From CAYHEQ01 sp964355795 (GTDB taxonomy: Bacteria; Patescibacteriota; JACPGU01): a stretch of 64,000 nucleotides of DNA. Below the pieces are notes generated by a model. That model saw nothing but the letters and a program-made list of their open reading frames with translations, searched no databases and was not told the origin of the DNA. Location of the stretch: positions 1-64,000 of the forward strand of contig CAYHEQ010000001.1 of NCBI GenBank assembly GCA_964355795.1, in the 5' to 3' direction. Below are positions 1 through 7,733 of the stretch, in pieces (the first letter of the stretch is position 1; the number at the start of each line of letters is the position of its first letter). A program made the translations under genes and the position numbers.

Positions 1-1438
1 CCCCCTTGCTGTATTCAATGAAGATATACTCGCGAGAAATATCATCAATTTTGATTGTCCCAAACCCCACAAATTTACCAATGCCGTGGTCAATATGAAC
101 AACATATTCGCCTATTTTGAGGTTCGTCAGCGCCGAGAAATTCACCTTTTTCCTTCTTTTTGTTTTTGTCTCGCCGAAGATTTCTTTGTCCGAATAGATA
201 TTGGTCTTGAGTCCTTTGAGAATTACTCCTTCGTCTATTTCTTGAATGATAATTGAGACTAGACCATTATCGATCTCATCGGATTGTGGCTTACGCGCTT
301 TTTCTTGTCGTTGGCTTACCGTATGATGATGGGTGTCTTCCAATAGTCGATGCGTATTTTGAGGTTCGACCTCTGGGCATCCTTTGAGGTCGAACCTCTT
401 TACGGAGAAAGTGGAATCCGTAAGCCCTATCAACGAAAAATTGACACTATTATGCAAAAAAATCTTGGCTAACTCTTTTTCTTTAGCGGTGAAAATGATG
501 ATTTTTGTCCCTACTTTTTGCGCTTCCTTGATGCCACTAATCCAGTCAGCAAAATGTCGCTGGACACTTTGGGGAGGAAGATAGGAAAAGTTGACTCCCC
601 GTTCTTCACTTGTGAAAAAAGATTCTAAATAAATTATTTTATGCTTTTTGATTTCCTTTTGAATTTGCGCTAGTTCCCCGGCCTTTTCCGGCAAGATTTG
701 ATTTTCCGATCCTTGAACACTAGACAATATAGCCAGATCTATCGCGTCTTCTCCGTCCATAATAATTGTCCAGTCTTGAAAATAATCTAGGATTTTCGCC
801 CTACCTTCTGGGATTTTCATCGGCCTGATGCAAACATCCTGCAAACTCTTCTTACCAGCGCCATCATAAGCAGAAGAATAAAGCTTCTCCACCTTTTGTC
901 CAAAAAGTTCCACGCCTATTTTAGTACCATTAGCAAGGCCAATCTCTATCATATCTCCCCTTTTTGAGTATTCTGCAGCGCCACGAACCTTCTTCGTTTT
1001 TTCAAAACCAAAGTCTAGGAGAATTCTGTCCACATCCTCTATGATACTTTTCCCTTCTTTAATAACGATGGACAATTTTTCGTATTCTTCGGGAGTAACC
1101 ACATTGGTCAATAAACTGTCCACCGATAGTCCAACAAAGTCCGCTGACAAGACGATTGCCAGCTTCTGACCAATCTCACTAGACAAAGCTACCGTCAAAG
1201 GTTTCTCACCCAAAGCCTCTATTTGCTTTTTGAAAGATTCTAGTCTCAAATCATTAGCTACAACCAAAAGGACATTGTCTTTGGCGCAACCAGCAAAGGT
1301 GCTGGCCAAAAACACCTTACCGGTATCGCCAAGCTCACCACAAGAAACACTGCCCTTTTCCGACAACAAAGCTTGAGCCTTTTTGAACGAAACCCCAGAT
1401 TGGATTTTTTCTAGAATGTATTTGCTAAACTCTGACAT
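1..1438 (-). CDS. mfd: Transcription-repair coupling factor Mfd, N-terminal part (cut by window edge)
   Basis: Mfd displaces RNA polymerase stalled at DNA damage and recruits UvrA. About 479 codons are visible from an ATG at 1438, and the frame stays open to base 1. The UvrB-like N-terminal region includes an AAEYSKRGDMIEIG stretch (compare YxxRGD in Mfd and UvrB). Near residues 441-456 YVVHIDHGIGKFVGFG marks the start of the CarD-like RNA-polymerase-interacting domain; the helicase half lies outside the window. Residues of about 337-383 are unusual: they are encoded by a palindromic repeat (GAGGTTCGACCTC arms, 361-398) of which an intergenic copy exists at 26587. This looks like an in-frame repeat insertion. 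The identification is firm; the insertion is inferred from the repeat match. Confidence 0.9.
   Translation of the reverse strand, partial: MSEFSKYILEKIQSGVSFKKAQALLSEKGSVSCGELGDTGKVFLASTFAGCAKDNVLLVVANDLRLESFKKQIEALGEKPLTVALSSEIGQKLAIVLSADFVGLSVDSLLTNVVTPEEYEKLSIVIKEGKSIIEDVDRILLDFGFEKTKKVRGAAEYSKRGDMIEIGLANGTKIGVELFGQKVEKLYSSAYDGAGKKSLQDVCIRPMKIPEGRAKILDYFQDWTIIMDGEDAIDLAILSSVQGSENQILPEKAGELAQIQKEIKKHKIIYLESFFTSEERGVNFSYLPPQSVQRHFADWISGIKEAQKVGTKIIIFTAKEKELAKIFLHNSVNFSLIGLTDSTFSVKRFDLKGCPEVEPQNTHRLLEDTHHHTVSQRQEKARKPQSDEIDNGLVSIIIQEIDEGVILKGLKTNIYSDKEIFGETKTKRRKKVNFSALTNLKIGEYVVHIDHGIGKFVGFGTIKIDDISREYIFIEYSKG
361..398. repeat. Palindromic repeat, GAGGTTCGACCT family, inside mfd
   Basis: Two 13-base arms (GAGGTTCGACCTC and GAGGTCGAACCTC) are separated by a 12-base loop. 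Each arm is itself a small hairpin. The core matches 26587-26624 exactly. Similarity extends outward on both sides to GGCTTACG / CGTAAGCC motifs, so the full unit may be about 120-145 bp. It is read through in frame by mfd. Confidence 0.85.
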
Positions 1439-1445
1439 CCCGTAA

Positions 1446-1506
1446 TTTTATTTTCTTATTTTCTTATTTTCTTATTTTCTTATTTTCTTATTTTCTTATT
1501 TTCTTA
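1446..1506. repeat. TTTTCTTA tandem repeat upstream of mfd
   Basis: About seven to eight tandem copies of the 8-mer TTTTCTTA lie directly upstream of the mfd start and end in TTAGCCCC. Shorter runs followed by TTAGCCC(C) recur near 45363, 55735 and 61870, and a related 9-mer run lies at 27190. A simple sequence repeat in a promoter position could vary in length and alter expression; that is inference. Confidence 0.8.
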
Positions 1507-1645
1507 GCCCCATACTTATCCACAGCCATCATTAACGATAGACAATTTTATCCACACTTCATTAATAAATTGTCTAGCATTTACAAAATTGACGAAAAGA
1601 TATTTGGTATATCAAGCTATTTTTGCAACACTAGACAAATTGTTG

Positions 1646-1674
1646 TTGACACCCTAGACTCTTTGTGCTATATT
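1646..1674 (+). promoter_or_regulatory. Strong sigma-70-type promoter for the structured RNA
   Basis: TTGACA at 1646-1651 and TATATT at 1669-1674 are separated by exactly 17 bases. No protein-coding frame follows on this strand, so the promoter points at the structured RNA that ends in the terminator at 2083-2132. Confidence 0.75.
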
Positions 1675-1680
1675 ATGGCC

Positions 1681-2132
1681 ATAGTTAAGCACATTGAAAT
1701 CTAGTCCTTTCGCAGAAATTCCCAAAAGCAGTTAATGGAGATAGTGCTGTTTGCGAGGTTGTTAACTAGTCTTCGGACTTGATGACAACTACTAAGCCTT
1801 TTAGCCCTCCTTTAAGGTTTTATCGCAGGCAGCACCCTCTCCGTTAGCACCCAACTTGCTCTAATTTTAACAACTTACGAGCAAGGATAAATGTCGCCTA
1901 GACAGATTGGGAGCTTGTCTAGCGAAGAGGACTTAGACAGCATCGACTGGATGAAAAGCTCTTATTTCCCTGCCTGTTAGTCGCAAGACTGACAGATACA
2001 GATGAGAGCCTCTCCCCCAGCCGATGTCGTCTGACTACTACCTGATATCTCGTGGTTCATCACGAGACATCTTCCTCCCCGCAAAGCCCATTGGTACTTT
2101 TTACACACACGTAATAGCCAGTGGGCTTTTGT
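1681..2132 (+). ncRNA. Structured non-coding RNA, family not assigned (about 450 nt)
   Basis: The transcript is delimited by a 17-bp-spaced promoter and an intrinsic terminator and contains no convincing open frame. Visible hairpins include one closed by a TTCG tetraloop (AGTC-TTCG-GACT, near 1775), one with stem TAGACA/TGTCTA (near 1896-1920), one with a GCAA tetraloop (GTC-GCAA-GAC, near 1980) and TCTCGTG/CACGAGA (near 2047-2069). Stable tetraloops and the length suggest a housekeeping RNA such as RNase P RNA or tmRNA. However, I could not find the RNase P conserved boxes, a tmRNA tag ending in AA, or the SRP tetraloop motif. It lies between mfd and pth, both on the other strand. Confidence 0.6.
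2083..2132 (+). terminator. Intrinsic terminator of the structured RNA
   Basis: AAAGCCCATTGG pairs with CCAGTGGGCTTTT across a loop of about 20 bases and is followed by a T-rich tail. The T run is on the plus strand, matching the promoter at 1646. Confidence 0.75.
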
Positions 2133-2238
2133 ATTACACAATTCTTCATTGACCACCCAAAACTGCTTTCAGCTACACATTATATTGTGTAGCTAATGAC
2201 GCCCTTTAATATTTTCAATATCCAGCCCGTCTTTTTAC

Positions 2239-2802
2239 TTATTGGCTTACTAGCTTATTAGCTGATTTGCTGATTTGCTTACTAGCTTCCCCCAATATCG
2301 CTACCAATTCTGCCTGCTCTTCCCCGCTAAACGGTTGCAAAACATACTTATCGGCAGAGATGCCCTCTGTTGGTCGCCCTATGCCTATTTTAACGCGTCG
2401 GAAGGCCTCTGTCCCCAAATGGTCGATAACAGATTGCACCCCGTTATGACCAGCCGAAGAACCGCCCGTTTTCACCTTCACTTCGCCAAAAGGAATGTCT
2501 AAATCATCGTGGATAATGATAATGTCACTGGGACTTATTTTATAAAAATCCGCTATCTTTTTCACCGCCTCACCGGAATTATTCATGAATGTCTGTGGTT
2601 TCACAAAAATAACCTTCTCGCCTTTGATCTCCCCTCCCATCATCTCCGCATCAAATTTATCTTCGTATTTAAATCCATCCTGAATTTTAAATCTTAAATC
2701 CTGAATCTGCCCTATTAGCTCGTCTAACGCCAAAAATCCCGCATTATGGCGGGTTTTTTCATATTCTTTGCCCGGATTTCCAAGACCGACGATTAATTTC
2801 AT
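2239..2802 (-). CDS. pth: Peptidyl-tRNA hydrolase
   Basis: Pth releases peptides from prematurely dissociated peptidyl-tRNA in the cytoplasm. The N-terminus MKLIVGLGNPG, the catalytic histidine in TRHNAGF (His19) and the HDDLDIPFG motif are all present, as is GGSSAGHNG. The length of 187 residues is normal for the family. Residues of about 31-49 (QIQDLRFKIQDGF and neighbours) are encoded by a tandem text repeat of the AATCTTAAATCCTGAATC type that also occurs between genes (near 31675), so this looks like an in-frame repeat insertion. The C-terminus is likewise encoded by a low-complexity run of TTGCTGATTTGC type. ybaB lies 21 bp upstream and rplI beyond it, probably in one operon. Confidence 0.93.
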   Translation of the reverse strand: MKLIVGLGNPGKEYEKTRHNAGFLALDELIGQIQDLRFKIQDGFKYEDKFDAEMMGGEIKGEKVIFVKPQTFMNNSGEAVKKIADFYKISPSDIIIIHDDLDIPFGEVKVKTGGSSAGHNGVQSVIDHLGTEAFRRVKIGIGRPTEGISADKYVLQPFSGEEQAELVAILGEASKQISKSANKLVSQ

Positions 2803-2823
2803 ATTGCAAATCTCAATTTGCGA

Positions 2824-3129
2824 TTATTGTAGCCCGCCCATCAGCCCCTCCAATCCCCCCATCTCCTTCATCTTATTGGCGGCTACTTGCTGGGATTGAG
2901 TCAGGGCGGAAGATAAAACATTTTTCAATTGTAGTTCGAGATTACCTTTTTTGTCAGCGACTAAATAAGACTGGTCAATATCGATTAGCTTGATTTTTTG
3001 ATCGGCCGAGATTTCTACTTTAATTAAACCATCCGGCGAGGTTACCTCAATAATGGTTTGCGACAGCTCCTTTTGCAAAGAAACCGCTTGTTTTCGCAGA
3101 TTATACAAATCTTTTACTTTGTCAAACAT
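2824..3129 (-). CDS. YbaB/EbfC family nucleoid-associated protein
   Basis: This is a 101-residue protein beginning MFDKVKDLYNLRKQA with an N-terminal helix, a central beta segment (VEVTSPDGLIKVEISAD-like) and a helical, glycine/methionine-rich C-terminus ending GLEGLMGGLQ. That layout is typical of YbaB/EbfC dimers, which bind DNA and are often encoded next to recR or dnaX. Here the neighbours are pth (downstream) and rplI (upstream) on the same strand. Assignment to the family is good; its role in this organism is unknown. Confidence 0.8.
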   Translation of the reverse strand: MFDKVKDLYNLRKQAVSLQKELSQTIIEVTSPDGLIKVEISADQKIKLIDIDQSYLVADKKGNLELQLKNVLSSALTQSQQVAANKMKEMGGLEGLMGGLQ

Positions 3130-3197
3130 ATCTTTAGTGATTAGTTTTTAGGGACTAGGGGCTAGTTTTTTGTTTTAATGATTTCTTGGTTTTATGA

Positions 3198-3719
3198 TTA
3201 CTTCTTCTTCGCCTTTGTGGCTACCTTCTTCATCGGTGTCTTTTTCAAAACTTTCTTTCCGGCCTTCTCCGACTCCTCGCCCTCTACCGTCAATTTGATT
3301 GTCGCCCTCAGATCGTCTCCGGAACCGATAACGATATTATATTCGCCGACTTTTTTGATTGGCTCTTCTAGCTGAACATATTTCTCGTCGATTGTTTTAC
3401 CGGTTTTGGTCGTAATCAGTTCGACAATATCATCGGCCTTGACCGAGCCGAATAATTTACCTTCTTTACCGGCTTTTTTACTGATAGAGAAACTCCGGCC
3501 ATCGATCTCGCCAACCAAGGCTTCGAGCATACTGTTGTCCAAAGTCATTTCCCTGATTATCTTGCGCGCCCTAATCCCCGCCTCCTTAATGAACCCTTCC
3601 TTGGCCGGCAAAGCCCAACCATAAGGCAACAAAAAATTGTTGGCGTAGCCATTTTTCACCTTCTTGACCTCCCCCGCCTTACCTAATGTCTTGATGGTCT
3701 TGAGTAAAACTATTTCCAT
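3198..3719 (-). CDS. rplI: 50S ribosomal protein bL9
   Basis: bL9 binds domain V of 23S rRNA near the L1 stalk. The N-terminal domain has the signature LGKAGEVKKVKNGYANNFLLP, beginning at about residue 12, followed by a linker helix and the C-terminal domain. At 173 residues it is longer than the usual 148-150 because of a lysine-rich tail (KKTPMKKVATKAKKK). Some CPR lineages lack bL9, so its presence is a useful taxonomic marker. It is followed by ybaB and pth on the same strand. Confidence 0.93.
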   Translation of the reverse strand: MEIVLLKTIKTLGKAGEVKKVKNGYANNFLLPYGWALPAKEGFIKEAGIRARKIIREMTLDNSMLEALVGEIDGRSFSISKKAGKEGKLFGSVKADDIVELITTKTGKTIDEKYVQLEEPIKKVGEYNIVIGSGDDLRATIKLTVEGEESEKAGKKVLKKTPMKKVATKAKKK

Positions 3720-3780
3720 AATGTTTTGGCTAAAAAATTAATAAATTAAAAAACTAAAAAATTAGGTCAATTTTAATTTC

Positions 3781-5037
3781 TTATTTTATTATTTTTTTAA
3801 TTTCTTCAACTGCCCTCTCCAACTGTTCATCCTTCAGGCCTTGTCCCGACTGTAACGTCGGGACGTCCCCCAATTTTACCTCAATATCAGGTTTTAGTCC
3901 ATTCTTATCTATAACAGTGCCTTTGGGCGTCAACCAATGCGCCACAGTAATTTTCAGCGCCGCTCCATCGCCAAATTGCTCCATTTCCTGCACCGTCCCT
4001 TTGCCAAAAGTCGTTTGGCCAATCAAAATCCCCCGCCCATTATCGCGAATAGCACCCGCCAAAATTTCCGAAGCCGAAGCGCTCCCTTCGTCAATCAGAA
4101 CGACTAGGGAAATATCGGCCAGCCCTCCCTTGTTGTCAGCTTTTAGTTCCTTCCTCTGGCCATTTTTCTGTTCCTCCAAGACCACTACCTGGTCGGGAAT
4201 AATATCGCCCGCTACCGCAATAGCCGTGTCCAAATAGCCACCGGGATTACTCCGCAAATCCAGAATTACGCCCTTGACCCCATCTTTTTTCGCTTGTTTG
4301 GCTACGTTGGAAAAAAGAGTAGCCGTATCAGCGTCAAATCTCATAATGCGAATATAGGCGATATTCCCGTCTTTTTTCTCGTAAGAAACACTTTTGACAT
4401 TGATGAGCTGTCTTTTGATTTTGAATTCTTGAACCTTGTCTTGCCCCTCGCGAACAATGGAAAGCTTCACTTCTGTCCCCCCTTTTCCGCGGATAAGACC
4501 AACCGCTTCATCGGCCGTCATATATTCTGTCGGCTTGTCGTCAATGAATTTAATCCAATCTCCAGGCTTCAATCCCGCTTTCTTGGCTGGCGTCCCGTCC
4601 ACGGGCGCGATCACTACCAGCTTCTTGTCTCTCACCCCGATCTCCGCCCCGATACCTTCAAAAGTCCCGGAAAGTTCGTCGTTGAATTCAGCCAAGTCTT
4701 GCTTGGTAAAATAGGTGGAAAAAGGGTCTTCTAATGAGGCAATCGCTCCAGCGATAGCGCCTTCCACTAATTTGTTGTAATCTATGACGCCGATATATTT
4801 TTCTTCCACCGCCTTGATGGCTTCGTTGAATCTGGAAAAATCCGCTTCGCCAATGGATTGAGGCAAAGATTCCGTTAAGAAACCTTTCCCGTAGATGGAA
4901 GCCACCATATTAATCCCCTGATTCAACCAAAACCCAACCGAAAAAGACACCAAAATAATCCCCGCCATAATGAGGACTTTCTTGGCCTTACCGTTGCCTT
5001 TTGAAGGAGTATTTAGTGTTATCGGTTCTTCATCCAT
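3781..5037 (-). CDS. C-terminal processing peptidase, S41 family (Ctp/Prc-like)
   Basis: This membrane-anchored serine protease cleaves substrates near their C-terminus outside the membrane. An N-terminal membrane segment (VLIMAGIILVSFSVGFWLN, residues 20-38) is followed by a PDZ domain (about 110-195) and the peptidase domain. The catalytic serine sits in DEGSASASEI and the general-base lysine in FGKGTVQ. Length is normal at 418 residues. Near the C-terminus the stretch TLQSGQG is encoded by a perfect hairpin, GTCCCGAC-TGTAAC-GTCGGGAC (3844-3865), related to the TCCCGAC palindromes found elsewhere, so a repeat has apparently entered the coding region in frame. The gene lies downstream of the M23 peptidase but is separated from it by a terminator. 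Confidence 0.92.
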   Translation of the reverse strand: MDEEPITLNTPSKGNGKAKKVLIMAGIILVSFSVGFWLNQGINMVASIYGKGFLTESLPQSIGEADFSRFNEAIKAVEEKYIGVIDYNKLVEGAIAGAIASLEDPFSTYFTKQDLAEFNDELSGTFEGIGAEIGVRDKKLVVIAPVDGTPAKKAGLKPGDWIKFIDDKPTEYMTADEAVGLIRGKGGTEVKLSIVREGQDKVQEFKIKRQLINVKSVSYEKKDGNIAYIRIMRFDADTATLFSNVAKQAKKDGVKGVILDLRSNPGGYLDTAIAVAGDIIPDQVVVLEEQKNGQRKELKADNKGGLADISLVVLIDEGSASASEILAGAIRDNGRGILIGQTTFGKGTVQEMEQFGDGAALKITVAHWLTPKGTVIDKNGLKPDIEVKLGDVPTLQSGQGLKDEQLERAVEEIKKIIK

Positions 5038-5085
5038 ACCGTAACATCATAAACGAACAATGGATTTGTGGCAAGAGCGGAAAAA

Positions 5086-5120
5086 CTTAAAGCCCCGCTG
5101 TTTGAAAACGGCGGGGCTTG
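5086..5120 (-). terminator. Intrinsic terminator downstream of the M23 peptidase gene
   Basis: AAGCCCCGC pairs with GCGGGGCTT around a loop of about 11 bases. It lies between the M23 stop codon (5171) and the ctp start (5037) and is followed on the minus strand by TTAAGTTTTTCC. The plus strand also has a T-rich tail, so it may act in both directions. Between it and 5171 lies a GTCTGCGTCAGTCTGCG-type direct repeat. Confidence 0.65.
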
Positions 5121-5170
5121 TTCTTTTTCTGCGTCAGTCTGCGATTCAGTGTCTGCGTCAGTCTGCGTCT

Positions 5171-6466
5171 CTAAAACAACGGAGGCAAGATATTCAAGTA
5201 GTTATGAGGGTTTTGCGTCCTACCGTTGTAGTCGGTAATCTCAAAGTGCAGGTGCGCACCAGTAGTGAAAATACCCGCGCCACGAGTACCAGGAGAACCA
5301 CCCGTCTTACCGATTAAGTCGCCAGCATTGACCACATCACCAGCCGCAACGAAGATAGCGGACAAGTGGAGGTATTTAGTGATTAGTCCGTTACCGTGGT
5401 CAATAGCGATATAGGAGAGACCAGCGTTGCCACTATCGTGAGCGACCACGACCACACCAGCGCCGGCCGCGTAGAGAGCCGTACCTTGAGCGGCGGCCAA
5501 GTCCACACCGGTATGAGGGAAGCCCAAACCGTAAGCAGGGTCCATATAGTCTCCACCAGTAATGGAAACGCGGTTGGTGCCAGCCAGAGGATAACTGAAG
5601 CCACCAGTATTAACGACATCGCCACGACCCGCGCGAGCTTCTACCCCGCCAGCGGCACGCTTCCTACGAGCTTGTTCTTGCACCAGACGAATCACTTCTT
5701 GCGTAATGGCGTTCTCTTCAGCTTGCGCTTGACCAAGAGTGCTCTTGAAAGCGGCTTCTTGCCCCTTAGTTTGCTCCAAAAGCTTGGCCTTGGCGTACTT
5801 CTGGTTCTCATAACCAGTCTCTTCAGTTTGTTTATCGCGCTTCAATTCCTCCAGCCCCTTCATCTTTTCGTCAAGATCATTTTTTTGCTTTTCTAGCTCT
5901 ACTTTCAATACTTTCAGCTTTTCAATAGCCTCTTTCAATTGCGTTCTGATGCGCGCCAGATACTCTGTCTTTTCTACTAATTGAGAAAAGTTTTGAGATT
6001 CCACTACAATAGAAATCAAGTTGACGCCACGATCCATATAGAGTTTACGGATCACCGCGTCCATGACCGCCTTTTGCTTCACCATTTCCTCTTCTTTTTC
6101 TTTAATTTGCGTTTCGGTGCTTTCTATCTCCTTGGAAGTCTTCTCTATATCCAATTGGTTGGCCTTCAGCTGAAGCTGGATCAGCTCCATTCGCGAATCA
6201 ATAACACGCATCTGGTCAGAGAGGCTCTTGATGGTTCTTTGCTGTTCGGCTACCGAACCCTGCAATTGCTTAATACGCTGATTGGTAGCGTTGAGTTCAT
6301 TCTTTTTGGCGTTGATCTCGCTATCTAACTCGCTCACACTAGCGGTAGTGGAAGTAGCGAAAACAGTAGGCGTATTGATCGCCAAGGACAAAACCAGCAA
6401 AGTAGAGACCAAAAGCTTGGTGGTCAATCCTTCTTTTTGATTTTTGTTTCGGTTAAGAGTTTTCAT
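5171..6466 (-). CDS. Secreted coiled-coil M23 metallopeptidase (EnvC/PcsB-like)
   Basis: This is a peptidoglycan endopeptidase. From the chosen ATG at 6466 the product has 431 residues; an in-frame upstream ATG at 6532 would put 22 residues before the signal peptide and is less likely. The domains are a signal peptide (LLVSTLLVLSLAINTPTVFA), a long coiled coil (about 30-260, rich in Glu, Lys and Gln), and a C-terminal LytM domain with the zinc ligands in HTGVDLA and HLHFEI. A coiled coil plus LytM domain encoded directly behind ftsE and ftsX is the arrangement expected for a hydrolase activated by FtsEX. The terminator at 5086-5120 ends the unit. Confidence 0.9.
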   Translation of the reverse strand: MKTLNRNKNQKEGLTTKLLVSTLLVLSLAINTPTVFATSTTASVSELDSEINAKKNELNATNQRIKQLQGSVAEQQRTIKSLSDQMRVIDSRMELIQLQLKANQLDIEKTSKEIESTETQIKEKEEEMVKQKAVMDAVIRKLYMDRGVNLISIVVESQNFSQLVEKTEYLARIRTQLKEAIEKLKVLKVELEKQKNDLDEKMKGLEELKRDKQTEETGYENQKYAKAKLLEQTKGQEAAFKSTLGQAQAEENAITQEVIRLVQEQARRKRAAGGVEARAGRGDVVNTGGFSYPLAGTNRVSITGGDYMDPAYGLGFPHTGVDLAAAQGTALYAAGAGVVVVAHDSGNAGLSYIAIDHGNGLITKYLHLSAIFVAAGDVVNAGDLIGKTGGSPGTRGAGIFTTGAHLHFEITDYNGRTQNPHNYLNILPPLF

Positions 6467-6788
6467 ATTTTTTATCAACACTTTCTTAATCTTTGATGTT
6501 CCTAGTATATCACAAAAAAGGCGAAAAGTCAATTTGAACGGACAAAATGCTCACTTTTTGGCCATACCCCCTAGACACGAAAATAAGCAAAAAAGTCATT
6601 TATTTAGCTTATTTTAGCCTCTTTTCTCATATTGTCCCCATCTGGCGACTCCCTTTTTTTCCAAAAATGGCTTGGTTATCTTTTTTTACCTTTTGAATGA
6701 TGTGGCATAATAAAGGCCGTGGAATTATCCACAGCCCTCCTTTTTACCGATTACCACATATTGGCAATGGTTCTTAGTTAGAGACCCA

Positions 6789-6825
6789 AGATATAGGTCT
6801 TATTGGTCGTATATGACCTATATCT
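6789..6825. repeat. Inverted repeat at the 3' end of ftsX
   Basis: AGATATAGGTC (6789-6799) and GACCTATATCT (6815-6825) form an 11-bp perfect stem overlapping the ftsX stop codon. There is no T run on the minus strand, so termination is possible but not clear. The rest of 6533-6817 shows no gene and nothing else I can interpret. Confidence 0.5.
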
Positions 6826-7723
6826 TTATATATCTCCCAATGGCCAGAAATGAACTAGCTACTCCCAGAGCGATACTGACGATATATTGCAATCCGATAA
6901 TCTCAATGGCGTAATTCCCGAGATAGCTATAAAAGCTAGTAGAAAATTCTCCCAGATAAGACAACAACTTCGGCTCTATCACCTTGATCCCCGCGAAAAG
7001 TACCAGCAGGGCGATGGTCGCCGATATCAGCCCGTAAAAAGAGCCTTCCAGAATGAATGGCCAACGAATATACCAAGAAGTCGCTCCCACCAAACGCATG
7101 ATTTCAATTTCTTCTTTGCGCGTGTAGATATTGATACGAATAGTGTTGAAGACCACCATCAAGGTGGTGATGATGAAAATGAAGCTCAAGACCGCCCCTC
7201 CCCTTTTCGTATAATCGCCGATCGCGATCAGCCTCTGCACCATCAGCTTGTTGTTCTCGTAGCTAGTGCTATCCGTCACTTCGTCGTATTTCCAGCCCTT
7301 GAAGATCTTGTTGAGACTCTCTAGCTCTTCCGCTCTGTAAAGACTGAATTTGACGCTAGCCGGCAGAGGATTTTCTTCCTCTGTCAGATTGTCTATGATT
7401 TCTGGGCTATTTTTGTAAAGCTCTTTAAAGGTTTTGAGCGCTTCTTCTTTGGTCACATATTGGGAAGATTTGACAATACTCATAGTAGAAATATCGTTCT
7501 TGATAGCTATAATCTGGTCTTCGGTTGCTTCTTTTTTGAAGAAAACTTCTAGATCAATACGAGATTTGACATTGTCCACCGCCGAAACCACTAGAATATT
7601 GATAACCACAAAAAGGCCGACCGCAAAAAGGGTGAGCGACATCACGGTCACGGTAGCCACCGTCATCCATTTGTTACGCCAGAGCGACAGGACTGCGTTG
7701 TGAAAAGCTTTGTAAGAAAACAT
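6818..7723 (-). CDS. ftsX: Cell division protein FtsX
   Basis: FtsX is the membrane subunit of the FtsEX ABC complex that controls septal peptidoglycan hydrolases. The N-terminus MFSYKAFHNAVLSLWRNKWMT precedes the first membrane helix (about 21-45). A large extracellular loop (about 46-170) follows, then the FtsX permease domain with three helices near residues 175-205, 225-250 and 270-295. The motif MRLVGATSWYIRWPF is characteristic. Length is normal at 301. ftsE lies upstream but is separated from it by an inserted four-helix-bundle gene; the M23 peptidase follows. Confidence 0.93.
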   Translation of the reverse strand: MFSYKAFHNAVLSLWRNKWMTVATVTVMSLTLFAVGLFVVINILVVSAVDNVKSRIDLEVFFKKEATEDQIIAIKNDISTMSIVKSSQYVTKEEALKTFKELYKNSPEIIDNLTEEENPLPASVKFSLYRAEELESLNKIFKGWKYDEVTDSTSYENNKLMVQRLIAIGDYTKRGGAVLSFIFIITTLMVVFNTIRINIYTRKEEIEIMRLVGATSWYIRWPFILEGSFYGLISATIALLVLFAGIKVIEPKLLSYLGEFSTSFYSYLGNYAIEIIGLQYIVSIALGVASSFLAIGRYIKI

Positions 7724-7733
7724 AGGGGGTAGG

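Noticed and set aside
1681..2132. tmRNA assignment
   Set aside because: No alanine-type acceptor end and no tag frame ending in Ala-Ala was found.
2267..2697. Plus-strand frames opposite pth
   Set aside because: They overlap a well-supported conserved gene and have no recognisable product.
5171..6532. Longer M23 protein starting at 6532
   Set aside because: It would place 22 polar or mixed residues before the signal peptide; the ATG at 6466 is better.
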